Assembly (NCBI RefSeq): GCF_016482685.1
Contig: NZ_JACYHF010000001.1
Coordinates: 1 to 64,000 of the forward strand
Direction of reading: 5' to 3'
Origin: Streptomyces sp. DSM 110735
GTDB taxonomy: Bacteria; Actinomycetota; Actinomycetes; Streptomycetales; Streptomycetaceae
DNA length: 64,000 bases
Positions 34,724 through 43,594 of this stretch are shown piece by piece (the stretch's first letter is position 1; each line of letters starts with the position of its first letter). The position numbers and the translations under genes are program-made. Under the pieces are notes generated by a model, which worked only from the letters and a program-made list of their open reading frames with translations, made no database searches and had not been told where the DNA came from.

Positions 34724-36166
34724 ATGACCGCGCCCCGCACCCCGAACGCCACCCGTAGGGCCCTGGGACGCCTGTCGCTGCCCGAGCGGACCGCCGTGGC
34801 GAACGCGCTGCGCACCGAGACCGTGGGCGGAGTCCTCGTCCTGGTCGCCGCGATAGCCGCCCTCGTCTGGGCGAACGTCCCCGCGCTCCACGACAGCTAC
34901 GAAGCCGTCAGCCACTTCCACCTCGGTCCCGCGGCGCTCGGCCTGAACCTCTCCGTCGCGCACTGGGCGGCCGACGGCGTGCTCGCGGTGTTCTTCTTCG
35001 TCGCCGGGGCGGAACTCAAGCGCGAACTGGTCGCCGGGGACCTGCGCGACCCCAGGGCGGCCGCGCTGCCCGTGGCGGCGGCGCTGTGCGGGATGGCCGT
35101 ACCCGCGCTCGTGTACACCCTCACCAGTCTGACCGGGGGCGGCTCACTGGGCGGGTGGGCGGTGCCGACGGCCACCGACATCGCCTTCGCGCTCGCCGTG
35201 CTCGCGGTCATCGGCACCTCGCTGCCCAGCGCCCTGCGCGCCTTCCTGCTCACGCTCGCCGTCGTCGACGACCTCTTCGCCATCCTGATCATCGCGGTGT
35301 TCTTCACGAGCCGAATCGACTTCGCCGCGCTCGGCGGAGCCGTCGCCGCCCTCGCCGTCTTCTGGCTGCTGCTGCGCAAGGGGGTGCGCGGCTGGTACGT
35401 CTACGTGCCGCTCGCGCTGGTGACCTGGGCGCTGATGTACCGCAGCGGGGTGCACGCCACCATCGCGGGCGTCGCCATGGGGCTGATGCTGCGCTGCACG
35501 ACCCGGGAGGGCGAGGAGCGCTCGCCCGGGGAGCGGATCGAGCATCTGGTGCGCCCGCTGTCGGCGGGGCTGGCGGTGCCGCTGTTCGCGCTGTTCAGCG
35601 CCGGGGTGCCGGTCTCCGGCGGCGCGCTCGCGCAGGTCTTCACCCGGCCGGAGACGCTCGGCGTGGTGCTCGGTCTGGTCGTGGGCAAGACGGTCGGCGT
35701 CTTCGGCGGCACCTGGCTCACCGTGCGGTTCACCCGGGCCACGCTCGGCGAGGGTCTGGCGTGGGCCGACGTGTTCGCGGTCGCGACGCTCGCGGGCATC
35801 GGTTTCACCGTCTCGCTGCTGATCGGCGAGCTGGCCTTCGCGGACGACGCGGCGCTGACCGCCGAGGTCAAGGCGGCCGTCCTCGTCGGATCGCTGATCG
35901 CTGCCATCTGTGCGACCGTGCTGCTGAAGGTACGCAATGCGAAGTACCGCGGGCTGTGCGAGGACGAGGAGCGCGACGAGGACGAGGACGGCATCCCCGA
36001 CATCTACGAGCAGGACGACCCGGCGTACCACCTGCGCATGGCCGCGATCCACGAGCGCCGGGCCGCCGAGCACCGTCGGCTGGCCGCCGAGAAGGGCGCC
36101 GCCGCGCGGGACGCGCGTGCGGAAGTGCCCGGCGGGGCAGGCGAGGAGAACAGTCGTCCGGCATGA
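34724..36166 (+). CDS. nhaA: Na+/H+ antiporter NhaA
   Basis: A 480-residue NhaA-type sodium/proton antiporter that controls internal pH and sodium. The ATG MTAPRTPNAT has GGAAGG about seven bases upstream. Twelve helices are visible, with the ion-binding aspartate pair in TLAVVDDLFAILII and family motifs TATDIAFALAVLAV and AGIGFTVSLLIGELAF. E. coli NhaA is 388 residues; the extra 70-90 here are a cytoplasmic tail that is first acidic (CEDEERDEDEDG, reminiscent of a divalent-ion site) and then helical and basic. The gene follows acs but has its own leader. Confidence 0.94.
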   Translation: MTAPRTPNATRRALGRLSLPERTAVANALRTETVGGVLVLVAAIAALVWANVPALHDSYEAVSHFHLGPAALGLNLSVAHWAADGVLAVFFFVAGAELKRELVAGDLRDPRAAALPVAAALCGMAVPALVYTLTSLTGGGSLGGWAVPTATDIAFALAVLAVIGTSLPSALRAFLLTLAVVDDLFAILIIAVFFTSRIDFAALGGAVAALAVFWLLLRKGVRGWYVYVPLALVTWALMYRSGVHATIAGVAMGLMLRCTTREGEERSPGERIEHLVRPLSAGLAVPLFALFSAGVPVSGGALAQVFTRPETLGVVLGLVVGKTVGVFGGTWLTVRFTRATLGEGLAWADVFAVATLAGIGFTVSLLIGELAFADDAALTAEVKAAVLVGSLIAAICATVLLKVRNAKYRGLCEDEERDEDEDGIPDIYEQDDPAYHLRMAAIHERRAAEHRRLAAEKGAAARDARAEVPGGAGEENSRPA

Positions 36167-36228
36167 TCTGACGAGACGGTACAAAACAAGCGGTACACAA
36201 GACGGCACCACTTCAGAGGGAGAACGCG

Positions 36229-36732
36229 ATGAGCGCACCCGACGGCAGCCCGGTCGGCGCCGAACACAGCATCGGCCAGTTGTTCGCCTCGGCGTCGACC
36301 GATTTGTCGGCGCTGGTGCACGACGAGATCGCCCTGGCCAAGGCGCAGCTCAAGCAGGACGTCAAGCGCGGTGCGATGAGCGGCGGTTCGTTCTCCGTGG
36401 CGGGCGCGCTGCTGCTGTTCTCCCTGCCGATGCTCAACTTCGCGCTGGCGTACGGCATCCGGACGTGGAGCCACTGGAATCTCGCGATCTGCTTCCTGCT
36501 CTCCTTCGCGGCCAACGTGCTGATCGCCGGGCTCCTGGCGCTCGCCGGTCTGATGCTCGCCAAGAAGACCAAGAAGAGCAAGGGCCCGCAGAAGGTGGCC
36601 GCTTCGATGAAGGAGTCGGCGGGCGTGCTCCAGAACGCCAAGCCGCACCCGCGCGGAACCGGCCCGCAGCACCCGCGCGCGCTGCCTCCGGGGGAGCGGG
36701 CGCGCAAGGCTGTGGCACGCTCGTCCTCATGA
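36229..36732 (+). CDS. Actinobacterial holin-X / phage-holin-like membrane protein
   Basis: A 167-residue protein of the Holin_X (PF07332-type) group. Residues 15-50 form a helix typical of the family (ASTDLSALVHDEIALAKAQL), followed by two transmembrane segments (SVAGALLLFSLPMLNFALAY and AICFLLSFAANVLIAGLLAL) and a long basic tail rich in Lys, Pro and Arg. The Shine-Dalgarno AGAGGGAGA precedes the ATG. The last bases overlap the hydrolase start as ATGA. Despite the name, chromosomal members next to alpha/beta hydrolases are not phage lysis genes; their role is unknown. Confidence 0.85.
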   Translation: MSAPDGSPVGAEHSIGQLFASASTDLSALVHDEIALAKAQLKQDVKRGAMSGGSFSVAGALLLFSLPMLNFALAYGIRTWSHWNLAICFLLSFAANVLIAGLLALAGLMLAKKTKKSKGPQKVAASMKESAGVLQNAKPHPRGTGPQHPRALPPGERARKAVARSSS

Positions 36733-37664
36733 CGGAACCCGCCGCCGCCCCGGCCGTACGCATCGGCATCCCCTCCGGGGAGCAGGTCACCCACCGGGAC
36801 GTCGCCGCCAATGGCGCCCGCTTCCACATCGCCGAACTGGGCGACGGACCCCTGGTGATGCTGCTGCACGGCTTCCCGCAGTTCTGGTGGACCTGGCGCC
36901 ATCAGCTCTCCGCGCTCGCCGCCGCGGGCTACCGCGCCGTCGCCATGGACCTGCGCGGTGTCGGCGGCAGCGACCGCACCCCGCGCGGTTACGACCCCGC
37001 GAACCTCGCGCTGGACGTGACCGGTGTGATCCGTTCGCTGGGCGAGCCCGACGCCGCCCTGGTCGGTCACGACCTGGGCGGCTATCTGGCGTGGACGGCC
37101 GCGGCGATGCGGCCCAAGCTGGTGCGGCGGCTCGCCGTGGTGTCGATGCCGCACCCCAGGCGCTGGCGGGCGGCGATGCTGCGGGACGCCCGCCAGACGG
37201 CGGCCAGTTCGTACATCTGGGGGTTCCAGCGACCGTGGATCCCCGAGCGGCGGCTGACCGCCGACGACGGGGCGCTGGTGGGACGGCTGATCCGGGACTG
37301 GTCCGGTCCGCGCCTGCCGGAGGACGCGGACGTGGAGACGTACCGACGGGCCATGTGCATCCCGTCCACCGCGCACTGCTCGGTCGAGCCGTACCGCTGG
37401 CTGGTGCGCTCGCTGGCGCGGCCCGACGGCATCCAGTTCAACCGCCGGATGAAGCGGCCGGTGCGGGTGCCGACGCTGCATCTGCACGGTTCCCTCGACC
37501 CCGTCATGCGCACGCGCAGCGCCGCCGGTTCGGGCGAGTACGTGGAAGCGCCGTACCGCTGGCGGCTGTTCGACGGGCTGGGGCACTTCCCGCACGAGGA
37601 GGACCCGGTGGCGTTCTCCACCGAGCTGATCAACTGGCTGAAGGACCCCGAACCGGACCGGTGA
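36729..37664 (+). CDS. Epoxide-hydrolase-like alpha/beta hydrolase
   Basis: A 311-residue alpha/beta hydrolase from the ATG MTEPAAAPAV, coupled to the upstream gene by ATGA. HGFPQFWWTWRHQ gives the oxyanion-hole HGxP motif. The nucleophile motif is VGHDLGGYL, with Asp instead of Ser as in epoxide hydrolases and haloalkane dehalogenases. The acid is in LHGSLDPV and the histidine in GLGHFPHEEDP. A Pro/Trp-rich cap (RPWIPERRL) follows the nucleophile strand. The tyrosine pair typical of epoxide hydrolases is not certain, so dehalogenase or another hydrolytic use remains possible. The partner membrane protein suggests action at the membrane. Confidence 0.87.
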   Translation: MTEPAAAPAVRIGIPSGEQVTHRDVAANGARFHIAELGDGPLVMLLHGFPQFWWTWRHQLSALAAAGYRAVAMDLRGVGGSDRTPRGYDPANLALDVTGVIRSLGEPDAALVGHDLGGYLAWTAAAMRPKLVRRLAVVSMPHPRRWRAAMLRDARQTAASSYIWGFQRPWIPERRLTADDGALVGRLIRDWSGPRLPEDADVETYRRAMCIPSTAHCSVEPYRWLVRSLARPDGIQFNRRMKRPVRVPTLHLHGSLDPVMRTRSAAGSGEYVEAPYRWRLFDGLGHFPHEEDPVAFSTELINWLKDPEPDR

Positions 37665-37802
37665 CCGTACGGGCGCACGGAGTGCCCCTTTCCCGACCGT
37701 TCCTGAACACTTGTCCCCCGAACGGCCACATGCCTGACGCATAGGCCGATCGGTGGGCGCGGAAGCGGTTATCGACCTTGGGGCGGGGGCACACGTCGGG
37801 GT

Positions 37803-37982
37803 ATGGGCTGGACGCACGACTACAGTGACGCACCCCGCGACCGCCGCTCTCTCGCCGGACCTGGTCCGGCGCGGCGAGGGACACCGCAACTGGCGGAAGC
37901 GGACCCGAGGGTGGGGATTCCGCGCATTCTGCGCCGCCGGGCCCGCTGGGTCTCGGTACGGCTGCGTCATCCGCGCGGCTGA
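37803..37982 (+). CDS. Possible small 59-residue protein in the convergent gap
   Basis: Within the 325-base gap 37665-37989 there is an open frame of 59 codons starting MGWTHDYSDAPRDRR and ending in the basic VSVRLRHPRG, stopping eight bases before the end of the convergent protease gene. It is short, its third-position G+C is about 75 percent, lower than in neighbouring genes, and the Shine-Dalgarno is poor. The sequence nevertheless looks protein-like at the N-terminus and Arg-rich at the end. The rest of the gap shows no clear terminator pair or repeat. A chance frame is equally possible. Confidence 0.3.
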   Translation: MGWTHDYSDAPRDRRSLAGPGPARRGTPQLAEADPRVGIPRILRRRARWVSVRLRHPRG

Positions 37983-37989
37983 AACCGCC

Positions 37990-39189
37990 TCACAGGGCGC
38001 AGTTGTCCGTGCCCACCTGCTCGGCGGCGGTGCGTCCCTTGGTGATGTCGGTGCGGATCTCGTCGGCTGTCAGGGCGTAGCCGGTCTCGGCGTCGTCCAG
38101 GGACTTGGCGAACACCACGCCGTACACCTTCCCCTGGGGGGTGAGCAGCGGTCCGCCGGAGTTGCCCTGGCGGACGGTGGCGTAGAGCGAGTACACATCG
38201 CGGGCGACGGTGCCCCGGTGGTAGATGTCCGGTCCGTTGGCCGTGATGCGCCCGCGCACGCGCGCCGCGCGCACGTCGTACGAGCCGTTCTCCGGGAACC
38301 CGGCCACGATCGCGCCGTTGCCGCCGTCGGCGTCCTGGGCGGAGAACCGCAGCGCGGGCGCGTTCAGGTCGGGCACGTCCAGGACGGCGATGTCGCGCCG
38401 CCAGTCGTAGAGCACGACCTTGGCGTCGTACTTGCGTCCCTCGCCGCCTATCTGGACGGTGGGTTCCTCGACGCCGCCCACCACGTGCGCGTTGGTCATC
38501 ACGCGGCGGTCGCCGAAGACGAAGCCGGTGCCCTCCAGGACCTTGCCGCAACTGTGCGCGGTGCCGGTGACCTTGACGATGGAGCGCTGGGCCCGCACGG
38601 CGACCGCGCTGCGCGCGAGAGCCGGGTCGGGCGGCTGGACCTCCTTGATGGGCTCGTTGGAGAACGGGCTGAAGACCTGTGGGAAGCCGTTCTGCGCGAG
38701 GACGGAGGTGAAGTCCTTGAACCAGATGTCTGCCTGACCCGGCAGCATCTGGTCCATGCCGACCAGCACCCGGGAGTCGCGCACCTCGCGGCCGACCGTC
38801 GGCAGCGTGGTCTGCGCGAGCGCGGAGCCGAGCAGCCAGGCGACCAGCAGCATCGCGGCGACGTTGACGAGCGCGCCGCCGGTGGCGTCCAGGGCGCGCG
38901 CCGGTGACCACGTGATGTGGCGGCGCAGTCTGCCGCCGAGGTGCGTGGTCAGCGCCTGGCCGACGGAGGCCACGACGATGACGACGACCACGGCCACCAC
39001 GGCGATCGTGGTGCCGACCTTGCGACCGCCGGTCAGGGCGTCCCAGAGCACCGGCAGCGCGTAGACGGTGACGAGACCGCCGCCGAGGAATCCGGTCACC
39101 GACAGGATGCCGACGACGAAGCCCTGGCGGTAGCCGACGACGGCGAACCAGGCGGCCGCGGCCAGCAGGAGGATGTCGAGCACGTTCAC
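37990..39189 (-). CDS. MarP-type membrane serine protease
   Basis: A 399-residue protein: four N-terminal transmembrane helices of the colicin V production (CvpA) type, then a periplasmic trypsin-like protease. The GTG at 39189 (VNVLDILLLA) places the first helix at the start. The triad is His in VMTNAHVVGG near residue 230, Asp in RRDIAVLDVP, and Ser in RQGNSGGPLL near 343. Two cysteines, in TAHSCGK and at the end TDNCAL, may form the stabilising disulfide known from mycobacterial MarP, which supports survival under acid and oxidative stress and controls cell-wall hydrolases. It forms a likely transcription unit with the Nudix and nth genes upstream. Confidence 0.92.
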   Translation of the reverse strand: MNVLDILLLAAAAWFAVVGYRQGFVVGILSVTGFLGGGLVTVYALPVLWDALTGGRKVGTTIAVVAVVVVIVVASVGQALTTHLGGRLRRHITWSPARALDATGGALVNVAAMLLVAWLLGSALAQTTLPTVGREVRDSRVLVGMDQMLPGQADIWFKDFTSVLAQNGFPQVFSPFSNEPIKEVQPPDPALARSAVAVRAQRSIVKVTGTAHSCGKVLEGTGFVFGDRRVMTNAHVVGGVEEPTVQIGGEGRKYDAKVVLYDWRRDIAVLDVPDLNAPALRFSAQDADGGNGAIVAGFPENGSYDVRAARVRGRITANGPDIYHRGTVARDVYSLYATVRQGNSGGPLLTPQGKVYGVVFAKSLDDAETGYALTADEIRTDITKGRTAAEQVGTDNCAL

Positions 39190-39309
39190 CGCTTCTGGAC
39201 CCGCCCCATCACTTTCGCTCCGGCCCCGGCGGCTCGGCCGGGGACCCGGGGAGCGGCGGCAGGTCCGCCGATGTCGTGCCCCCGGGGAAAACACCGCACG
39301 GACACCCTG

Positions 39310-40005
39310 TCACGACCGCCGGTCGAGCGGGACCTGCCGGGACCTGTCCCAGGGCAGCTCCCAGCCCGCGTAGTGCAGCAGCCGGTCGATGACTCCGGCG
39401 GTGAAGCCCCACACCAGGGCGGATTCGACCAGGAACGCCGGGCCGCGGTAGCCGCTGGGGTGGAGGGCGGTGGCGCGGTTGGCGGGGTCCGTGAGATCCG
39501 CCACGGGGACGGTGAAGACCCGCGCGGTCTCGTTGGGGTCGACGACGCCGACCGGGCTGGGCTTGCGCCACCAGCCGAGCACGGGCGTGACGACGAACTC
39601 GCTGACCGGGATGTAGAGCGCGGGCAGCACGCCGAAGAGCTGCACGCCCGCCGGGTCGAGCCCGGTCTCCTCCTCGGCCTCGCGCAGCGCGGCCCGCAGC
39701 GGACCGTCGGTCTTCGGGTCGCCGTCGACCGGGTCGAGCGCGCCGCCGGGGAAGGACGGCTGGCCCGCGTGCGAGCGCAGCGAACCGGCGCGCTCCATGA
39801 GCAGCAGCTCGGGACCGCGCTCGCCCTCGCCGAAGAGGATCAGCACCGCCGACTGGCGCCCCGAGCCGTTCTCCGGCGGCAGGAAGCGGCTGAGCTGGAG
39901 CGGCTGGACCGTCTCGGCGGCGCGTGCCACCGGCTCCAGCCACTCCGGCAGCCCCTCCCGGCGCAGCGCCACCGGCCCCTCGTGCGTGTCCCGCGTGTAC
40001 GTCAT
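39310..40005 (-). CDS. Nudix hydrolase, CoA pyrophosphatase type
   Basis: A 231-residue Nudix protein. Ahead of the Nudix box it carries LRSHAGQPSFPGG, the extra motif (LLTxR-SxxxRxHxGxxxFPGG) that marks coenzyme A diphosphatases. The box continues GGALDPVDGDPKTDGP and REAEEETGL, with the REx2EE glutamates intact. These enzymes split CoA or oxidised CoA to 4'-phosphopantetheine and 3',5'-ADP. The gene is 49 bases downstream of nth, and 120 bases before the MarP gene, all on one strand. Confidence 0.88.
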   Translation of the reverse strand: MTYTRDTHEGPVALRREGLPEWLEPVARAAETVQPLQLSRFLPPENGSGRQSAVLILFGEGERGPELLLMERAGSLRSHAGQPSFPGGALDPVDGDPKTDGPLRAALREAEEETGLDPAGVQLFGVLPALYIPVSEFVVTPVLGWWRKPSPVGVVDPNETARVFTVPVADLTDPANRATALHPSGYRGPAFLVESALVWGFTAGVIDRLLHYAGWELPWDRSRQVPLDRRS

Positions 40006-40054
40006 GCCCGCCCCCTCGCCGTCGCCGTCGTCCGTGCTCCCCGCGCCCCTGCCG

Positions 40055-41020
40055 TCATCCGGCCCCCAGCGGCGGGGCCGGGATGCCGCCCGCGTCCAGG
40101 TACGCCTGCGGCGGGTTCAGCCGCTGGCCGGGGAAGCCGCCCTTCTCGTACTTGAGGAGCTTCTTCGCCTTCTCGGGGTCCGTCTCGCCCTCGCCGTACG
40201 ACGGGCAGAGCGGGGCGATGGGGCAGGCGCCGCAGGCGGGCTTGCGGGCGTGGCAGATGCGGCGGCCGTGCCAGATGACGTGGTGGGACAGGTCGGTCCA
40301 GTCCTTCTTGGGGAACAGCTCCGCGACGGCCGCCTCGATCTTCTCGGGCTCGGTCTCCTCGGTCCACTTCCAGCGCCTGACCAGCCGCTGGAAGTGGGTG
40401 TCCACGGTGATCCCGGGGCGCCCGAAGGCGTTGCCGAGGACCACGAAGGCGGTCTTGCGGCCGACTCCGGGCAGCTTGACCAGGTCTTCGAGCTTTCCGG
40501 GCACCTCGCCGCCGAAGTCCTCCACGAGGGCTTTGGAGAGCCCTATGACGGAGCGCGTCTTGGCGCGGAAGAAGCCGCAGGGACGCAGGATCTCCTCGAC
40601 CGCCTGCGGGTCGGCGGCGGCGAGGTCCTCGGGGGTGGGGTACTTGGCGAAGAGCGCCGGGGTCGTCTGGTTGACGCGCAGATCAGTGGTCTGGGCCGAC
40701 AGGACCGTGGCGACCAGGAGCTGGAAGGGGTTCTCGAAGTCCAGCTCGGGGTGGGCGTAGGGGTAGACCTCGGCAAGCTCGCGGTTGATCCGGCGGGCGC
40801 GGCGGACCAGGGCGGTACGGGACTCGCCGCTGCCGCTGCCGCTGCCGGTGCCGGACGTTCCGGGAATGCGGGAGCCGGTCTTCTTCGCCGCCGCAGCCTT
40901 TTTTACGGTTTTCACCTTTTTGCCACTTCCATCGGAACCCTGTTCGCCCACGGCGGAATCGCGGCGCACCGTCACCCGTTCAGCCCCCTCGGCCTGTGCT
41001 CTCACCGGCTGTTTGGACAC
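40055..41020 (-). CDS. nth: Endonuclease III (DNA glycosylase/AP lyase)
   Basis: The base-excision repair enzyme that removes oxidised pyrimidines. Catalytic core: helix-hairpin-helix [13 protein letters not shown] with the nucleophilic Lys, and the Asp in VDTHFQRL. The four Fe-S cluster cysteines follow as Cys-x6-Cys-x2-Cys-x5-Cys within [17 protein letters not shown]. At 321 residues it is about 100 longer than the E. coli enzyme: the first 70 residues are a Lys/Ser/Gly-rich disordered extension containing [14 protein letters not shown]. The GTG at 41020 is preceded by TAGGCT at a distance fitting a leaderless message. Later starts cannot be excluded. Confidence 0.93.
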   Translation of the reverse strand: MSKQPVRAQAEGAERVTVRRDSAVGEQGSDGSGKKVKTVKKAAAAKKTGSRIPGTSGTGSGSGSGESRTALVRRARRINRELAEVYPYAHPELDFENPFQLLVATVLSAQTTDLRVNQTTPALFAKYPTPEDLAAADPQAVEEILRPCGFFRAKTRSVIGLSKALVEDFGGEVPGKLEDLVKLPGVGRKTAFVVLGNAFGRPGITVDTHFQRLVRRWKWTEETEPEKIEAAVAELFPKKDWTDLSHHVIWHGRRICHARKPACGACPIAPLCPSYGEGETDPEKAKKLLKYEKGGFPGQRLNPPQAYLDAGGIPAPPLGAG

Positions 41021-41122
41021 CCGGCCAGCCTAAAGCCCGGCACCGACATCTGCCCCGGACCCGGAGGATCAGCCCCCGATTGGACCCCTGCCGCTCACGT
41101 TGGGACACGTGTGCGGCATCCT

Positions 41123-41136
41123 TGTGACAGATCACA
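41123..41136. promoter_or_regulatory. CRP-like inverted repeat upstream of crp
   Basis: TGTGA and TCACA half-sites are separated by four bases (41123-41136), in the divergent region between nth and crp, 91 bases before the crp start codon. The half-sites are those bound by CRP family proteins, suggesting autoregulation. The usual spacer is six bases, so the site is 2 bp short and may bind weakly or another regulator. An 8-bp palindrome ACACGTGT lies just upstream at 41105-41112. Confidence 0.45.
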
Positions 41137-41226
41137 CTGTTTGGACCGTCCGGCAAAATGGGGAGCACGGTCCCCTGGCACGTGGGGGAGAACCATCCCC
41201 TGAGCAGGTCGACAAGGAGAGAACTC

Positions 41227-41901
41227 GTGGACGACGTTCTGCGGCGCAACCCGCTCTTCGCGGCTCTCGACGACGAGCAGTCCGCGGAGCTTCGCGCCTC
41301 CATGAGTGAGGTGACCCTCGCCCGTGGAGACTCCCTGTTCCACGAGGGGGACCCCGGTGACCGGCTGTACGTCGTCACGGAGGGCAAGGTCAAGCTTCAC
41401 CGCACCTCCCCCGACGGGCGGGAGAACATGCTGGCCGTCGTCGGCCCCGGTGAGCTGATCGGCGAGCTGTCGCTGTTCGACCCCGGTCCGCGCACGGCGA
41501 CCGCCACCGCGCTGACCGAGGTCAAGCTGCTCGGCCTCGGCCACGGCGACCTCCAGCCCTGGCTGAACGCGCGTCCCGAGGTGGCCACCGCCCTGCTGCG
41601 CGCGGTCGCCCGCCGTCTGCGCAAGACCAACGACGCCATGTCGGACCTGGTCTTCTCCGACGTTCCGGGCCGTGTCGCGCGCGCCCTGCTCGACCTCTCC
41701 CGCCGCTTCGGCGTGCAGTCCGAGGAGGGCATCCACGTCGTCCACGACCTCACGCAGGAAGAGCTGGCCCAGTTGGTCGGCGCCTCCCGCGAGACCGTGA
41801 ACAAGGCGCTGGCCGACTTCGCCCAGCGCGGCTGGCTGCGCCTGGAGGCGCGCGCGGTGATCCTGCTGGACGTGGAACGCCTGGCGAAGCGCTCGCGCTG
41901 A
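41227..41901 (+). CDS. crp: cAMP receptor protein Crp
   Basis: A 224-residue CRP/FNR regulator, the size of the S. coelicolor Crp that controls germination and secondary metabolism. The GTG (VDDVLRRNPL) follows AGGAGAGAACTC. Residues 20-130 form the cyclic-nucleotide domain with the phosphate cassette GELIGELSLFDPGPRTATAT. A long dimer helix follows, then the winged HTH with recognition helix LVGASRETVNKAL near residue 185. The Glu-Arg pair in the cassette is intact, so cAMP binding is expected. It has its own terminator. Confidence 0.95.
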   Translation: MDDVLRRNPLFAALDDEQSAELRASMSEVTLARGDSLFHEGDPGDRLYVVTEGKVKLHRTSPDGRENMLAVVGPGELIGELSLFDPGPRTATATALTEVKLLGLGHGDLQPWLNARPEVATALLRAVARRLRKTNDAMSDLVFSDVPGRVARALLDLSRRFGVQSEEGIHVVHDLTQEELAQLVGASRETVNKALADFAQRGWLRLEARAVILLDVERLAKRSR

Positions 41902-41923
41902 CCCGGCACACTCGTGCGGTGAC

Positions 41924-41951
41924 AAGGGCTCTGCCGGACGGCGGGGCCCTT
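41924..41951 (+). terminator. Terminator of crp
   Basis: A 12-bp stem with two G-U pairs (41924-41935 with 41940-41951), a 4-nt loop, and then TCCC. It starts 23 bases after the stop. Confidence 0.75.
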
Positions 41952-42068
41952 TCCCGTGGGCGCGGGACCGTGTCCCGTGGCTCTGTCGACGACCTCGCGC
42001 GGAGCGGCCCGTCGTATTCGCCGTAATTCGGCTGATCGCAGCCGCCCCGGCGGGGCAGAGTGCGGGGT

Positions 42069-42911
42069 ATGCCCGAGCCTCAGCGCCTTCCCGCCCCGCA
42101 CGGTCTGGACCCCGACGGGTTCATCGCGCGCGAGGGCTCCCTCGCGCGCGTGCAGCCCGCCTTCCGCCCGGTCGTGGACGCCGCGCGCGAGCGCGTCGCG
42201 GCCACCTGGGGCGACCGACTGGACAGCGCCTACCTCTACGGCTCGGTCCCGCGCGGCACCGCGCGCGAGGGCCGCAGCGACCTGGACCTGCTGATCGCGC
42301 TGCGCGCGGAGCCGACCGAGGCAGACCGGACCCTCGCGCACGCCCTCGGAGCCGACCTGGATCGCGCGTACGACGCGATCGACGGCGTGGGCACCCTGCT
42401 GTACGCCCGGGAGCGACTGCTGAGCGGGCGTGAGCGGCACGACCTGGGCTGGTTCCTCGCCTGCCTGTGCACCCCCCTTCTCGGGGACGACCTCGCCGCC
42501 CTCCTCCCCCGCTACCGCCCGACCTCCCTGCTCGCCCGCGAGACCAACGGTGACCTCGCCCGGCTGCTCCCCCGCTGGCGGACCCTGATCGCGGGCGCGC
42601 CGGACACCGAGGAGGCTCGCAGACCGCTGGTGCGCTTCATGTCCCGCCATCTCGTGCGCACCGGCTTCACCCTCGTCATGCCCCGCTGGCAGGGCTGGAC
42701 GAGCGACCTGAACGAGATGGCGGAGGTCTTCGGGGCGTACCACCCTCAGCGGGCAGCGCCGATGCGTGTGGCGGCGCGCTACGGTCGCGAGCCCGCCGGG
42801 GACTCGGGGGTGCTGCGGCTGTACGTGGACGACCTCGGTCCCTGGCTCGCCGCGGAGTACGCGCGCGTACACGGCGAGAAGGTCCTCCGCGAGGAGGAGA
42901 CGGCGCCCTGA
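42069..42911 (+). CDS. Nucleotidyltransferase-domain protein
   Basis: A 280-residue protein from the ATG MPEPQRLPAP (a GTG three codons earlier is possible). Residues 50-80 have the DNA polymerase beta-like motif YLYGSVPRGTAREGRSDLDL, with Gly-Ser and the Asp-x-Asp metal pair. The C-terminal 150 residues are helical, as in aminoglycoside nucleotidyltransferases and similar substrate-binding domains. It probably transfers a nucleotide to a small molecule or protein; the acceptor is not evident. It is convergent with the ankyrin gene, 7 bases apart. Confidence 0.83.
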   Translation: MPEPQRLPAPHGLDPDGFIAREGSLARVQPAFRPVVDAARERVAATWGDRLDSAYLYGSVPRGTAREGRSDLDLLIALRAEPTEADRTLAHALGADLDRAYDAIDGVGTLLYARERLLSGRERHDLGWFLACLCTPLLGDDLAALLPRYRPTSLLARETNGDLARLLPRWRTLIAGAPDTEEARRPLVRFMSRHLVRTGFTLVMPRWQGWTSDLNEMAEVFGAYHPQRAAPMRVAARYGREPAGDSGVLRLYVDDLGPWLAAEYARVHGEKVLREEETAP

Positions 42912-42918
42912 GCGGGGC

Positions 42919-43551
42919 TCAGATCCTGGACCAGCCCTCGGGCGTCACCCGGTAGTACCGCCCCTGGTCCCAGTCCATCCGCGAGTGACCATGGACGCGC
43001 AGATGGTCGTCCTCCAGGTGGTAGGTGAAGCCGCCCATCATGCCGACGACCGGGAAGACGATCCGCACCTCGAGTCCCTCCGTCAGCGGGGACAGCGGCG
43101 GCAGCAGATGCTCGGTCCGCTCCAGACAGCGACCGGTGTTCTCCCGCAGCAGCGCGTGGAAGTGACGTTCCAGCGCCTCCGGCGGGGCGGGAAGCCGCCG
43201 TACCGCGACCGGCGTCAGCAGGTCCACCAGGCGCGTGTGACCGCGCTCGCGGGCGACGTCCACGGGGCGGCGGCCGTCCCGGGCGCGCTGGGTGCGCCAG
43301 GCGCCGTGCGCGATCAGCCGGGAGACGACGGCGAAACCGGCGCCGTGCCAGGCTGCCTGGTGCAGCGGGGCGAAGCCGCTGCGGTTGCCGGGACGGGGCA
43401 CACCGGCCCACTCCGGGTGTTCCTCCAGGACCCCGAACACGCCGTCCCAGTCGGCGTCGCGCGCCAGGTCGGCGAAACGGTCCCGCTCCGCCAGGTACGT
43501 CCCGCCGAACTGCTCGCGGTCGGTGAGCCCGTCCCACTGCATGCTGATCAC
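42919..43551 (-). CDS. Ankyrin-repeat protein
   Basis: A 210-residue cytoplasmic protein. Residues 25-125 contain about three ankyrin-type repeats: DWDGVFGVLEEHPEWA, GFAPLHQAAWHGAGFAVVSR and the DGRRPVDVARERGHTRLVDLL repeat. The C-terminal 85 residues form a beta-rich domain with VVGMMGGFTYHLEDDHL and DWDQGRYYRVTPEG. Ankyrin repeats bind other proteins; the partner is unknown. A Met three codons into the frame (MQWDGL) is an alternative start. Confidence 0.82.
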   Translation of the reverse strand: MISMQWDGLTDREQFGGTYLAERDRFADLARDADWDGVFGVLEEHPEWAGVPRPGNRSGFAPLHQAAWHGAGFAVVSRLIAHGAWRTQRARDGRRPVDVARERGHTRLVDLLTPVAVRRLPAPPEALERHFHALLRENTGRCLERTEHLLPPLSPLTEGLEVRIVFPVVGMMGGFTYHLEDDHLRVHGHSRMDWDQGRYYRVTPEGWSRI

Positions 43552-43594
43552 CCGGTCACGCTAGCGCCGGGTGCCGCGCGCCGGAACAGGGCGC

